Below, piece after piece: positions 25,457-33,897 of a stretch of DNA of 64,000 nt. Origin of the DNA: Campylobacter concisus (GTDB taxonomy: Bacteria; Campylobacterota; Campylobacteria; Campylobacterales; Campylobacteraceae); the NCBI RefSeq assembly GCF_902460845.1, contig NZ_CABPVS010000003.1, forward strand, positions 1 to 64,000. Direction: 5' to 3'. The notes beneath the pieces are model-generated. The model did no database searches. It had not been told where the DNA came from and saw only the letters and a list, made by a program, of their open reading frames with translations. The first letter of the stretch is position 1; every line of letters starts with the position of its first letter. Position numbers and translations under genes: made by a program.

Positions 25457-25475
25457 AGCCCTAAAAGATAGGGCT
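25457..25475 (-). terminator. Terminator-like hairpin before the capsid gene
   Basis: AGCCCTA pairs with TAGGGCT across a 5-base loop. On the minus strand it is followed by CACTTTTTT. It begins 5 bases after the stop of the 1415-residue protein gene. It may separate the ejection-protein transcript from the capsid transcript. Confidence 0.6.
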
Positions 25476-25479
25476 TTAT

Positions 25480-28400
25480 TTAATTGTCTTGAGAGTTTTT
25501 AGTAGAAATGTATGTGCCCTTAGTAGCCTGAGCAAATTTATTTCTAGTTAGTCTATTTACTGCCTTAGCTTTTACGCCGTCGCTTATGTCTTTGTTTAAT
25601 AACACTTTCTTAACTAAGTCTGCTTTATTGTTGCTTGCATCTATCGCATCAAGTAGTTTTAGCTTTGGATTTTCAAACTTCATAGGCTCTTTTAAGTTTC
25701 TATCAGAATAAAAGGTTATAATGTTGTCAAGGCTGCCACTTGGGCTTAACCCCTTTTTCGTGGCTGGGCGAAGGTCATTAGTAATTGAGGACACGTCTTG
25801 GCTTTTGCCAAGCGGCAACCCTCTCCCTTCGCCATTTTTATTACTAACTACTAGCTTAAACCTGACGCCTTTATCATCTTCCCACTCATAAATACGAGCA
25901 TTTTTCTTATTTACAAATGGCTCTTTGTGTTCTTTAATAAAATTACGCACATTTTCACCCAAATTTAGCAATTCCTCTTTCGTAACAAAGCCGGCCTTAT
26001 TTTCATCATCTAAGTGCCTGATGCTTATATGCTTCGCTCCTTTACCAATATTGCCTCGTTCGTATTTGATAGCATCATTTATGTTGTCTAAGTCTTGCTT
26101 TATTTGTATAGCGTTCTTACCATTATATGTGACATTATAGATGCCTCGTTTTTCTTGCTTAGCGAGTTTATCGGCTCCTGCATCATCTACTATCTTTTTT
26201 ATCTCTTTGCTTGGCTTTTTAGATATGCTTAGTATCTTATTATAAAGCTCAGGGCTTACTCTTTTTACTCCCTCGGCTGTTATCTTTGATCCAAACAACG
26301 CATATATAAAACCTTTTGCAAACTCTTCAGGGCTTACATTGCCGTTTTCGTCTGTGCCGTTTGCTGTGCCGCCAAGTAAGCCACTTGCGATATGTGGGTT
26401 TGCGTTGATAGTTCTGCCACCTTTTGGGTTATATAAGCTTCCAAATTCTCGCTCAAAGTCTTCCATATCAGCATATTCACTGGCTTTTTTATACTCATAG
26501 CCTAGTGCATTACTGCTTTCAAGATCAGATTTTAGTTTATTAAAAGTAGCCTCATCCATCTTTCCAGCTCTTATCTTTGCAACGTCAGCTTTTGTAGTTA
26601 AAAAATCTGCCTTATAGTTTTTTTCATAACCTGCTGGAGTTAGCTTATACTCCCAGCCGCCAACTCCGTCGTTACTCTCAATATTTCTATCAGCTATTCT
26701 ATTTCTGCCATATTTTGCATTTTTAGCCAATATATTTTCTCTATCGCTTAAAAACTTATCCACATCATATTCATTTAAAAGCTTTTTAAACTCTTCTTGT
26801 GCTTGTTTTGGTATAATAGACCCATTAGAGCTAGAGAACGTGCTTTTTGCACCAGCCGTCGGTCCGACCTGATTATTATCAGCACGTTGGAGTGTAGGAT
26901 ATGGCGACCCTACCTTTAGCTCTTTCTCGTTGGCTTTTCTTAGCCTACCCATTTCATTTTTATTTGTGCTTTTAGACAAGTGCCCAACATGACCGCTTTC
27001 CTTTACTATACCAAGTTTCCCTACGCTCCCATCTTCTAAAACTTTAACTATTAAAGCCATGTCTGGACGATTATTTTTAAAGAAGTGAGTTGGGTTATTT
27101 TTTATCTCTTTTAGCAGTCTATACACATCGCTTGGCTTTTTAAAAAATTCAGGGTGTTTATTTTGCAAGATAAATAAATTTGCACTAAGCTCGTTATTGT
27201 TTATTTCTGATAGTTCCCTCACCCAGTCATCCACGCTAACTTTTACATTTAAATTACTCTTTGGCGCTGGACTTTCTTTTGTGATAAAATTATCCCCTTT
27301 TATTTCTGCGTTTTTAGGGTTGCCTTCTGCGGCGTCCATTTTTATTAGCTCACTTTTTGCCTGCTCTTTTTTAGCCATAAAATCATCAATTAAACTCCTT
27401 ATCTCTTTGCTTTGTGCCTGAGTAAGTAGATCAAATCTATCTTTTATTGGTATAGCTTCGTTTTTCATTATATCGGTTAAAGCGTCAGACGTAGTTTTTG
27501 CTTTTAAAAATGCCTCAGCATATAAATTCTTTTTACCCGCTTGTTTGCCTATTAGTGGGATATGTTTTGCCAAGCGTTCAAAACTTCTTGCTACAAATGC
27601 CATAGCTACTTTGCCGCTAAAGCTTGTGGCTATACTTCCACCTTGGCTCTTTGTCTTTAGCCCTGCATCTATTGCGTCAATTATGCCTTTTGTGTTTGGG
27701 CGAAATTTTGCATCATCAAATAGTGCTTTTTGTAAAGTTTTTGCTTCATCACTTACAAATTTAGCGTCGCTTAGTTTTTCTGCTACCGCAATAGGATTAA
27801 ACCCTTTTCTATTCATACCAAGATCAGCTAATTCATCTTTGATAGTGTTTCTAATGTATGCTTTTTCTATCTCACTTATTTGTTCTTTACTAAGGCCTTT
27901 TGTCGCCTTAGCCCAAACATCGTTATTCTTATTTATTAACTCACCCATTTTGCTAAAGCTAAAATCATCATTTAAAAGATCGTTGTTTTTATTAAAAATT
28001 CTGGTATCTTTTAGTGCTTTCATTTGAGCATATTTATCATCTTGTTCTTTTAATAGTGCTCTTAATATTCCATCATCACCAAGAGAGCTAAACATACTAT
28101 CATCTAACACCTCCTTTAAGGTTCTTGCTTGTTGCTCGCCTGTATAATCTGAGTTTCTTATTGCTTTATTGAGATAACGCCTAACATCAAACGCTTTATT
28201 AATATTAAACCCCTCTTGCGCCATTTGGTCTAAGGCTATACGCATTTTATCTCTATCCTCTACTTTTGCGTAATTAGCCACAATGCTGTTTATTGTATCG
28301 TCCAACCCCTTTTTATCTATTTGTAGTGGGCTATCTCCTGCAACTCGTTTAAAGGCATCCACTACCTGATTATAATCGCTCTTTGTAGCATTTACGTAAC

Positions 28401-29727
28401 TACCTAAAATTTCACTTACTAGAGCCTTGTCTTGATCATCTAGCTTTCTAAAGCTTTCAGGGTTTATCCTAAAGTTTTTATCAATGCCAGCTGCTTCTAA
28501 TCTCCTTTGTGCTTGGTCATCAATTATTTTTATAGCTTTATTTCGCACCAAGTCATCACTGCCTATTACATCTGCAATAGTTTTCATTTCGCTAGGATCA
28601 GCAAAGGCATTATTTAGTGCGATCTCTTGCTCTTTTGTGATTTGTGGGTCAAGTGTGCCTTTGGCTTTATTCTCTACGTATTCGCCAGCCTTTGTGACTT
28701 TATCTTTTACCCAAGGGCTACTTGTTCTGTTGGCATAATCATCTGCATAAGCCTTTGCTTTCAGCCCTAAAGTGTTTATATCATTTAACTCTATTTTATT
28801 GTTGGCTAAATAAGCCTCTTTTTCAGCCAGCTCTTCAGGCGACAAGACTGCATCTGCTGCTTTAATACTCCTTGTTATATCTCCCATTGCTGGTGCGTGA
28901 TTTGAGCTTGTTACATCACCTAATAGCGGGGTATTATTTATTGCATTTGTAACTTTTTGTTTTATACTTACATCTTTTATTTCATTGCCAAGGCTATCTT
29001 TTAATGTTTTGCTCTTGTTAATTACATCGCCTGCTTTATTTATTAGTGCTTTGCCGCCTTTAGCTACTGCATAACCTACACCATCGCCTAATACACTAAG
29101 TCCTGCGTTTTCTAACATTAAATTTGCAAGTGTTCCGGTATCTACGTTTTGCCCAGTATCATTTGCGTTGCCCACATAATCCCCTGCTGCACCAAGCGCA
29201 GAGCCAGTCGCTCCACCTACCATTACCGGCAATAAACTACTTCCGCCAGTAACTGGCGCTAAAAGCGCTCCCCCTATGCCTGCAGCAATAGCCCCTTTGT
29301 TCGCCTTTGTGCTATGCCAAAGGTCTTTTAATATACCTTGGTCTAAATCTACAAGCTCTCCAGCTTTGTTTTTAAAAAGGACATTGCCGTCAGCATTTAC
29401 AAGGCTACCTTTGCCTTGTCTTTTTAGCTCAGCTGATATTTGTTTTAATGCATCAACCCCTTTTTGATCTACCTTTGCTTTATCGCCAAAAAACTTTTGC
29501 GTTAGTGGCACTTGTGCGTCAAATTGCGCCCTGATACTATTTATTGCATCCACCATTTCTGCGTTATTGTCAGCGTTGGCTTCCCTTATTCGGTTGTCAT
29601 AGCGATCGTCTGGGTCGCTAAAATAGTTTGTCATTGATCGTTTTAGCTCATTTGCTTGGGTATTTATCCCTAGCGCCTTTTTATCATTTACAAAGGTATC
29701 GTGGTTTTTTAGTTGATTAAATTGCAT
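25480..29727 (-). CDS. Giant polyvalent ejection protein with nuclease-toxin-like domains
   Basis: The 1415-residue product is the largest in the window. Residues about 135-220 contain Gly/Ala-rich hydrophobic helices (GAIAAGIGGALLAPVTGGSS) that could enter membranes. The middle is long and helical. Two segments look like phage Barnase-EndoU-ColicinE5/D-RelE-like nuclease (PBECR) domains. The first is around 840-935 (PEFFKKPSDVYRLLKEIKNN, then GKLGIVKESGHVGHL). The second is around 1195-1330 (GKGAKHISIRHL, FVTKEELLNLGENVRNFI). Polyvalent proteins of this kind are injected with phage DNA to act early against the host or its defences. Position after the portal/scaffold genes and before the capsid gene fits an internal virion protein. 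Domain assignments are by pattern only. Confidence 0.65.
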   Translation of the reverse strand: MQFNQLKNHDTFVNDKKALGINTQANELKRSMTNYFSDPDDRYDNRIREANADNNAEMVDAINSIRAQFDAQVPLTQKFFGDKAKVDQKGVDALKQISAELKRQGKGSLVNADGNVLFKNKAGELVDLDQGILKDLWHSTKANKGAIAAGIGGALLAPVTGGSSLLPVMVGGATGSALGAAGDYVGNANDTGQNVDTGTLANLMLENAGLSVLGDGVGYAVAKGGKALINKAGDVINKSKTLKDSLGNEIKDVSIKQKVTNAINNTPLLGDVTSSNHAPAMGDITRSIKAADAVLSPEELAEKEAYLANNKIELNDINTLGLKAKAYADDYANRTSSPWVKDKVTKAGEYVENKAKGTLDPQITKEQEIALNNAFADPSEMKTIADVIGSDDLVRNKAIKIIDDQAQRRLEAAGIDKNFRINPESFRKLDDQDKALVSEILGSYVNATKSDYNQVVDAFKRVAGDSPLQIDKKGLDDTINSIVANYAKVEDRDKMRIALDQMAQEGFNINKAFDVRRYLNKAIRNSDYTGEQQARTLKEVLDDSMFSSLGDDGILRALLKEQDDKYAQMKALKDTRIFNKNNDLLNDDFSFSKMGELINKNNDVWAKATKGLSKEQISEIEKAYIRNTIKDELADLGMNRKGFNPIAVAEKLSDAKFVSDEAKTLQKALFDDAKFRPNTKGIIDAIDAGLKTKSQGGSIATSFSGKVAMAFVARSFERLAKHIPLIGKQAGKKNLYAEAFLKAKTTSDALTDIMKNEAIPIKDRFDLLTQAQSKEIRSLIDDFMAKKEQAKSELIKMDAAEGNPKNAEIKGDNFITKESPAPKSNLNVKVSVDDWVRELSEINNNELSANLFILQNKHPEFFKKPSDVYRLLKEIKNNPTHFFKNNRPDMALIVKVLEDGSVGKLGIVKESGHVGHLSKSTNKNEMGRLRKANEKELKVGSPYPTLQRADNNQVGPTAGAKSTFSSSNGSIIPKQAQEEFKKLLNEYDVDKFLSDRENILAKNAKYGRNRIADRNIESNDGVGGWEYKLTPAGYEKNYKADFLTTKADVAKIRAGKMDEATFNKLKSDLESSNALGYEYKKASEYADMEDFEREFGSLYNPKGGRTINANPHIASGLLGGTANGTDENGNVSPEEFAKGFIYALFGSKITAEGVKRVSPELYNKILSISKKPSKEIKKIVDDAGADKLAKQEKRGIYNVTYNGKNAIQIKQDLDNINDAIKYERGNIGKGAKHISIRHLDDENKAGFVTKEELLNLGENVRNFIKEHKEPFVNKKNARIYEWEDDKGVRFKLVVSNKNGEGRGLPLGKSQDVSSITNDLRPATKKGLSPSGSLDNIITFYSDRNLKEPMKFENPKLKLLDAIDASNNKADLVKKVLLNKDISDGVKAKAVNRLTRNKFAQATKGTYISTKNSQDN

Positions 29728-29737
29728 TTTTGTCCTT

Positions 29738-30880
29738 TTAATATTCGCTCACATTGTTGTAATCTTTAGTGCTTTTATTGGCACTTTTATTAAAAAACTT
29801 GTCTAATCTCTTATTTACTTCATTAGCCTCATCTATTTCTTTTTGGTATCGCTGTTTTGCATATTGGTTACTTACACTATCTCTTTTTAGCTCCAGCTCT
29901 TTTATGGCAGCAGGTATTGTTATCCCTTGTAGTTTTTGAGCTTGAGAAAACTTGTCGTTATCGGCAATGACACTATCAAGCTCTACTTTAAATTTCTTGT
30001 CAAAATCTTTTCTTTCAGCGTCAGCTCTGCCAACTCTCATGTTTTGAAAGCCTAAGTTGTTTAACGTTGCTAAGATAGCTTCGGCTGCTTTCTTATCTGC
30101 TCCTCCTCCCATTAGCGCATTTATATTGTCGCCAATTTTATCAAGCCAGCCGTCGTAATCATCTAGTTTTTTATCCTCTGGGATTTGACTTAGTTGTTCC
30201 TTTAACACTGCTATTGTTTTTATGGTGTTGCTTTGTGCGAGGTTCGCATCTAGTGCTTTTTTCTCAGCCAGTGCTTTATTTATTGCAGTGACGGCGGCTT
30301 TTGGGTTTGTTTTATATTGAGCCACCAGTGTTTTTACAAATTTATCTTTATTTATCGTTCCGTCAGGGTTTAGCGCCCCATATTGTCCTGCTAAAAAAGC
30401 ATTGTCTGAATTTGCCTCTGCAAGTGCGATTACTTCATCTTCATTTGCTTGCATTTTTATTTTTAGGTCTATATCTTTTTGCTCCTGCGACGCCTGCCTT
30501 GCTGCTTGTCTATCTAGTAGCATTTGGTTTTTGTACCATTGATTAAAGGCTCTGCTTTCATTGGTTGCGTCTATTTGAGCGTTAATTTGTTTCTCTCTTA
30601 TACCAAGCTCATCACGCTTTAACCCTTGAGTTATAGCGTTATTGTTTGCTGTTTCAGTTTCGGTTGTTGTGTGATGGCGAATATCTTCATTTAGTTTATT
30701 TATGTTGTGTTGCTCAGTTGCTAAATTTGATCTATTCTCCTCTGCTAATTTCTGCTTAGTGAAGTTGTTTCTTACGCTGTCTTGGTAAATATCCCATAAT
30801 GCTCTGCCAGTAGCACCCACTGCGTCTATTGTGTTCGTGTTATAGTTAAAATCTACCTTGTTGGGGTTAAAATATGGCAT
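29738..30880 (-). CDS. Coiled-coil internal virion/ejection protein
   Basis: The 380-residue product starts MPYFNPNKVDFNYNTNTIDA and continues as Gln/Lys/Asp-rich helices with coiled-coil character. It has no membrane segment or enzymatic motif. It lies 10 bases upstream of the giant protein and 26 bases after a small structural protein. In P22/T7-type phages such neighbours are internal proteins ejected into the host. Function is inferred from position. Confidence 0.6.
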   Translation of the reverse strand: MPYFNPNKVDFNYNTNTIDAVGATGRALWDIYQDSVRNNFTKQKLAEENRSNLATEQHNINKLNEDIRHHTTTETETANNNAITQGLKRDELGIREKQINAQIDATNESRAFNQWYKNQMLLDRQAARQASQEQKDIDLKIKMQANEDEVIALAEANSDNAFLAGQYGALNPDGTINKDKFVKTLVAQYKTNPKAAVTAINKALAEKKALDANLAQSNTIKTIAVLKEQLSQIPEDKKLDDYDGWLDKIGDNINALMGGGADKKAAEAILATLNNLGFQNMRVGRADAERKDFDKKFKVELDSVIADNDKFSQAQKLQGITIPAAIKELELKRDSVSNQYAKQRYQKEIDEANEVNKRLDKFFNKSANKSTKDYNNVSEY

Positions 30881-30906
30881 TTTTGCTCCTTTTTGTGAGG
30901 CTTAAA

Positions 30907-31218
30907 TTAATAAGCCTCATCCTCTTGTTGTTTATGAAAGTTTGATGCGTTCCAAGCATTGACTAAATTTTGGTTTGCCTGATTTTCTCTTTGCAATTGC
31001 CTTTGTGAAAGCATCTTGTTAAAGTCGTAAGCATCTTTATTTAGATTAAATGCTTTTTTCGCCATTTTGCTTTGATTATAAGCGCTCCATAACGCACCAC
31101 CAGTTCCTAAAGCTGTTAGCCAGTTAGGTGTGCCACCTACACCGTTTTTATCTCCACCACTTGAACCGCCAAGCCAGCTAAAAATATTTCCAAGTACGCC
31201 ATTTTCAGTTCCTACCAT
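30907..31218 (-). CDS. Small virion-associated protein
   Basis: The 103-residue product has a Gly-rich N-terminus (IFSWLGGSSGGDKNG), then GTGGALWSAYNQSKMAKKAF, and a Gln/Asn-rich helix to the end. This layout resembles small internal/ejection proteins of short-tailed phages. It precedes the two larger ejection-type proteins. Confidence 0.55.
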   Translation of the reverse strand: MVGTENGVLGNIFSWLGGSSGGDKNGVGGTPNWLTALGTGGALWSAYNQSKMAKKAFNLNKDAYDFNKMLSQRQLQRENQANQNLVNAWNASNFHKQQEDEAY

Positions 31219-31228
31219 TTTATACTCC

Positions 31229-31879
31229 TTATAGCCCGGCTAATTTCAAAAGCTCTGCGCCATACTCTACGTCGCTCACGTTCTCGCCTTTTTTTGCTCT
31301 ATCAAACGCCGATAGCTCACTGCTTGCATTTGAGCCACTTAAAATTTCGTCTGGCTTTTCTTTGCTTTTTGCCACATTGATCATTCCCATTGCGACTGCT
31401 TTCCAACCCACATAATTTTCGCCAAGTAGATCACTCATGCCGTGAGCTTTTGCAAACTCTGCTAGATCATCAGGGCGTATTGTTGGGTAGTCTTTTTTAA
31501 ACTCTGCTAGGTTTTTGTCAAAGACTGCTTGTCGCCTTGCCTCCTCTGCTTGTGCTGCCTGAGCTTGTGAGATTTGATCCATTTGGTTTTTCAGCTCGCT
31601 TAAATTGCCTAGCCCTAAGCTTTCAAGTAGTGCTTGTTTTTCAGGGTCAAGCTGTGGCTGTGCTGGCTCTTGTGTTTGTTCTTTTGCAGCCATCGCCTCA
31701 GCCATTGCTTGTTTAATAGCCTCTATGCTAAGCTCCTCTTTTTTTGGCTCTTCTGTTGCTACTGGTTGCTCTGCTGGCTGTTCTTGTGGTTCTTGTGCCA
31801 CTTCGTTTGTTTCAGGCTCTACCTGCTCGTCACCATTTACGATACTTACCAATTCGTTTAGTGCTTCTTGCTCTGTCAT
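31229..31879 (-). CDS. Scaffold-like acidic protein
   Basis: The 216-residue product is very acidic and Gln/Glu/Pro-rich at the N-terminus (PETNEVAQEPQEQPAEQP). It then has helical Gln/Ala segments (LKNQMDQISQAQAAQAEEAR) and a C-terminal helix ending ELLKLAGL. Composition and position between portal and ejection/capsid genes are typical for head scaffolding proteins, which are removed during maturation. Confidence 0.6.
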   Translation of the reverse strand: MTEQEALNELVSIVNGDEQVEPETNEVAQEPQEQPAEQPVATEEPKKEELSIEAIKQAMAEAMAAKEQTQEPAQPQLDPEKQALLESLGLGNLSELKNQMDQISQAQAAQAEEARRQAVFDKNLAEFKKDYPTIRPDDLAEFAKAHGMSDLLGENYVGWKAVAMGMINVAKSKEKPDEILSGSNASSELSAFDRAKKGENVSDVEYGAELLKLAGL

Positions 31880-31882
31880 TTA

Positions 31883-32140
31883 TTACTCCTCTTTGTAATT
31901 TTCAAAAAAACTTAAAAGGCTTTCGAGTGTTTTAATATTCTCAATCGCCCTTAACCTTATTTCATCGCTGTTCTTTTCATTTTGGCTAGCGGTCACACTT
32001 GCCGCATAAAGCCCTAATAGATATTCTGAAAAATCCCTAAATGCTTGGCATTGCGTCAGCTGGTAAAGCTCCTGCTTCTGCGATAGGCTCTGCCACGCTT
32101 GGTAAAATAGCCTGTGGCTTAAGTTGTTTAGCAAGCTCAC
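31883..32140 (-). CDS. Small helical protein overlapping portal gene 3' end
   Basis: The frame encodes 85 residues if it starts at ATG 32140, which lies 104 bases inside the portal gene in another frame. A shorter form could start at a non-ATG codon near the AGGAG at about 32065. The C-terminal part (FRDFSEYLLGLYAASVTASQ and a charged helix ending FENYKEE) looks real and lies outside the portal gene. Function unknown. Confidence 0.5.
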   Translation of the reverse strand: MSLLNNLSHRLFYQAWQSLSQKQELYQLTQCQAFRDFSEYLLGLYAASVTASQNEKNSDEIRLRAIENIKTLESLLSFFENYKEE

Positions 32141-33611
32141 TCTCCTTTCCGATAAAATTCTCTGGGTCTTTTATGCCATATAGTGGCAATAGCTCTAATA
32201 GGATTTTCTCGTTTGCTTCTTTCATTCTATTTGCACCATCGCCGTCCCCAAGTTGTAAGCACATACCGAATTGAGCTGATATAATCCCGCTAGCATCCAT
32301 TAGACTTTTCTTTTGCACCTCTTTGTTTAATGCGCCTATCCCAGTGTTTAGGTTTATGTTAAAGCTCGGTGCTTCACCACGATTAAACCCTGCAAAAAAT
32401 AATGGATCGCCATATTTCCAAACTAAAAATGCAAGGCGTTCAAATATAGGCTCAAAAAAGGTCTCATTGTAGGTTCTTATATACCCTTGAAGCCTTACGC
32501 TACCCTCATTTGCCATAATTGACGCCATTGTTGCTGTTTCTTGCCTAGTTGTTGGTGCTCCGTTTTGCTGTGGGCTTACTCCGCTTACTTCGCTCATCTC
32601 CTGCTCGATCACTTGAAGTGTAGCCATTGAAGCGTTGATGTCGCCAGGCGGTATTATCTTGATGTCTGCTGGGCTATCAGTAAAAATCGCACCACTTGGG
32701 CGCTCTAAATCAGCCCTTGATATACTTGCACTTCGGTTAAAAATGATCTTTGGCGTTGCTTGGTTTCTTGTTACGTCCGTAATTGAGTTTCTGATCGCAT
32801 TTAGCTCATCTTGTAAAGGCAAAAGCGAAGCAAGAGCAGGCTCGCCATAAGCGCAAACAAACATTTTATCGGTATTGCGTTTTGTTTGTGGCAGCATATA
32901 GCCAAAAATAAATGGCTGTCCGTCTTTTAGTTCTACTTTATCTCTTAGTAGTTCGCTATTGTAAAGCGTGCTAACGCTCCATTTCTCATCGTTTAGTTCG
33001 TATATCTCATTTAGGCAAATTCTCTTATAAGGTCTATTCTCGCTTAGATCAATTTGCTTAAATGTTTTATTTTTGATTAGCTTTTTGATGTCGTTTGTTG
33101 TAAGGTAAATTCTGTGCACGATATAGCGGATGTCGTCTGTATTTTTTGCATCAGGATCAAAATAGATGTCGTTTATGTCTACTTCCTCTATCTTTGCTTC
33201 ATCTTTCCCCCAAAACACTTTTACTACCGAGCTAGGGCTAAAAGCAGCTTTTAAGAAGATAGGTGAAAAAATCTTATACAAATTTATCTTGTCGCAATAG
33301 AAATTTAGCGCCTCTTGCCACTTGTTGATCACGTCATGTGTTGAGTTTACATAAGGCTCTAGCTTGGCAAATGTGTCATTGTTGAAATATGTTTCGGTTA
33401 GGCCGTCATATATCCTTTTTGCTTTTGAATTTAGCTTTGGTGTGTAGTTTTTGCTCTTGCTTCTCTCTTTTAGGCTGTTATACTGCTTGCTTTCTAACAC
33501 AAGCAAATAAGCGTCATTTAGCTTGTCAAAAAATGGTTTATACTCCGCATATCCGTTGTATGCTGTCTGCACTAACTCCTCGAGGTAGCTTATTCTTTCA
33601 TCGTTTGTCAT
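32037..33611 (-). CDS. Portal protein, P22-like
   Basis: The 524-residue product fits P22-type portal proteins. It has an N-terminal helical region (EYKPFFDKLNDAYLLVLESK), then SSVVKVFWGKDEAKIEEVDI, DINDIYFDPDAKNTDDIRYI and VHRIYLTTNDIKKLIK. The crown/stem region is ELNAIRNSITDVTRNQATPK, followed by GVSPQQNGAPTTRQETATMA, a motif typical of portals. It forms the dodecameric ring through which the terminase packages DNA. The start overlaps the upstream small HTH gene; the 3' end overlaps the next frame. Confidence 0.8.
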   Translation of the reverse strand: MTNDERISYLEELVQTAYNGYAEYKPFFDKLNDAYLLVLESKQYNSLKERSKSKNYTPKLNSKAKRIYDGLTETYFNNDTFAKLEPYVNSTHDVINKWQEALNFYCDKINLYKIFSPIFLKAAFSPSSVVKVFWGKDEAKIEEVDINDIYFDPDAKNTDDIRYIVHRIYLTTNDIKKLIKNKTFKQIDLSENRPYKRICLNEIYELNDEKWSVSTLYNSELLRDKVELKDGQPFIFGYMLPQTKRNTDKMFVCAYGEPALASLLPLQDELNAIRNSITDVTRNQATPKIIFNRSASISRADLERPSGAIFTDSPADIKIIPPGDINASMATLQVIEQEMSEVSGVSPQQNGAPTTRQETATMASIMANEGSVRLQGYIRTYNETFFEPIFERLAFLVWKYGDPLFFAGFNRGEAPSFNINLNTGIGALNKEVQKKSLMDASGIISAQFGMCLQLGDGDGANRMKEANEKILLELLPLYGIKDPENFIGKESELAKQLKPQAILPSVAEPIAEAGALPADAMPSI

Positions 33612-33897
33612 TTTCGTGTCCTAATCTGTAAATTGTGCTTATGCTGATATTTGTTAGCTCGCTCACTCTTTTTTTACTCACCCCTTTTTCTTTCAGGGCT
33701 TTAGCAAGACAGATTTTGGCTTGTTTTGTAGGGATAAACTTTGCCCCCTTAAGCCACTCGCAAATCATCACACAAAAGCAAAGACGCAAAGCCTCATCAT
33801 CAAGTGTTGCCACCTTTCTAATTAGTTCTACGTCGATACTTTCTGAAATATACTCGATTTGTTTTCTCAAATCTACCCAATTTTGACACTCTTTCAC
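33598..33897 (-). CDS. Small HTH protein between terminase and portal
   Basis: I place the start at GTG 33897, six bases after GGAGG and overlapping the terminase stop (GGTGA); a TTG at 33900 is also possible. The product of about 99 residues ends with a helix-turn-helix like KEKGVSKKRVSELTNISIST followed by IYRLGH. Cys-containing helices precede it. Possibly a late regulator or packaging accessory. Confidence 0.55.
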   Translation of the reverse strand: MKECQNWVDLRKQIEYISESIDVELIRKVATLDDEALRLCFCVMICEWLKGAKFIPTKQAKICLAKALKEKGVSKKRVSELTNISISTIYRLGHENDKR

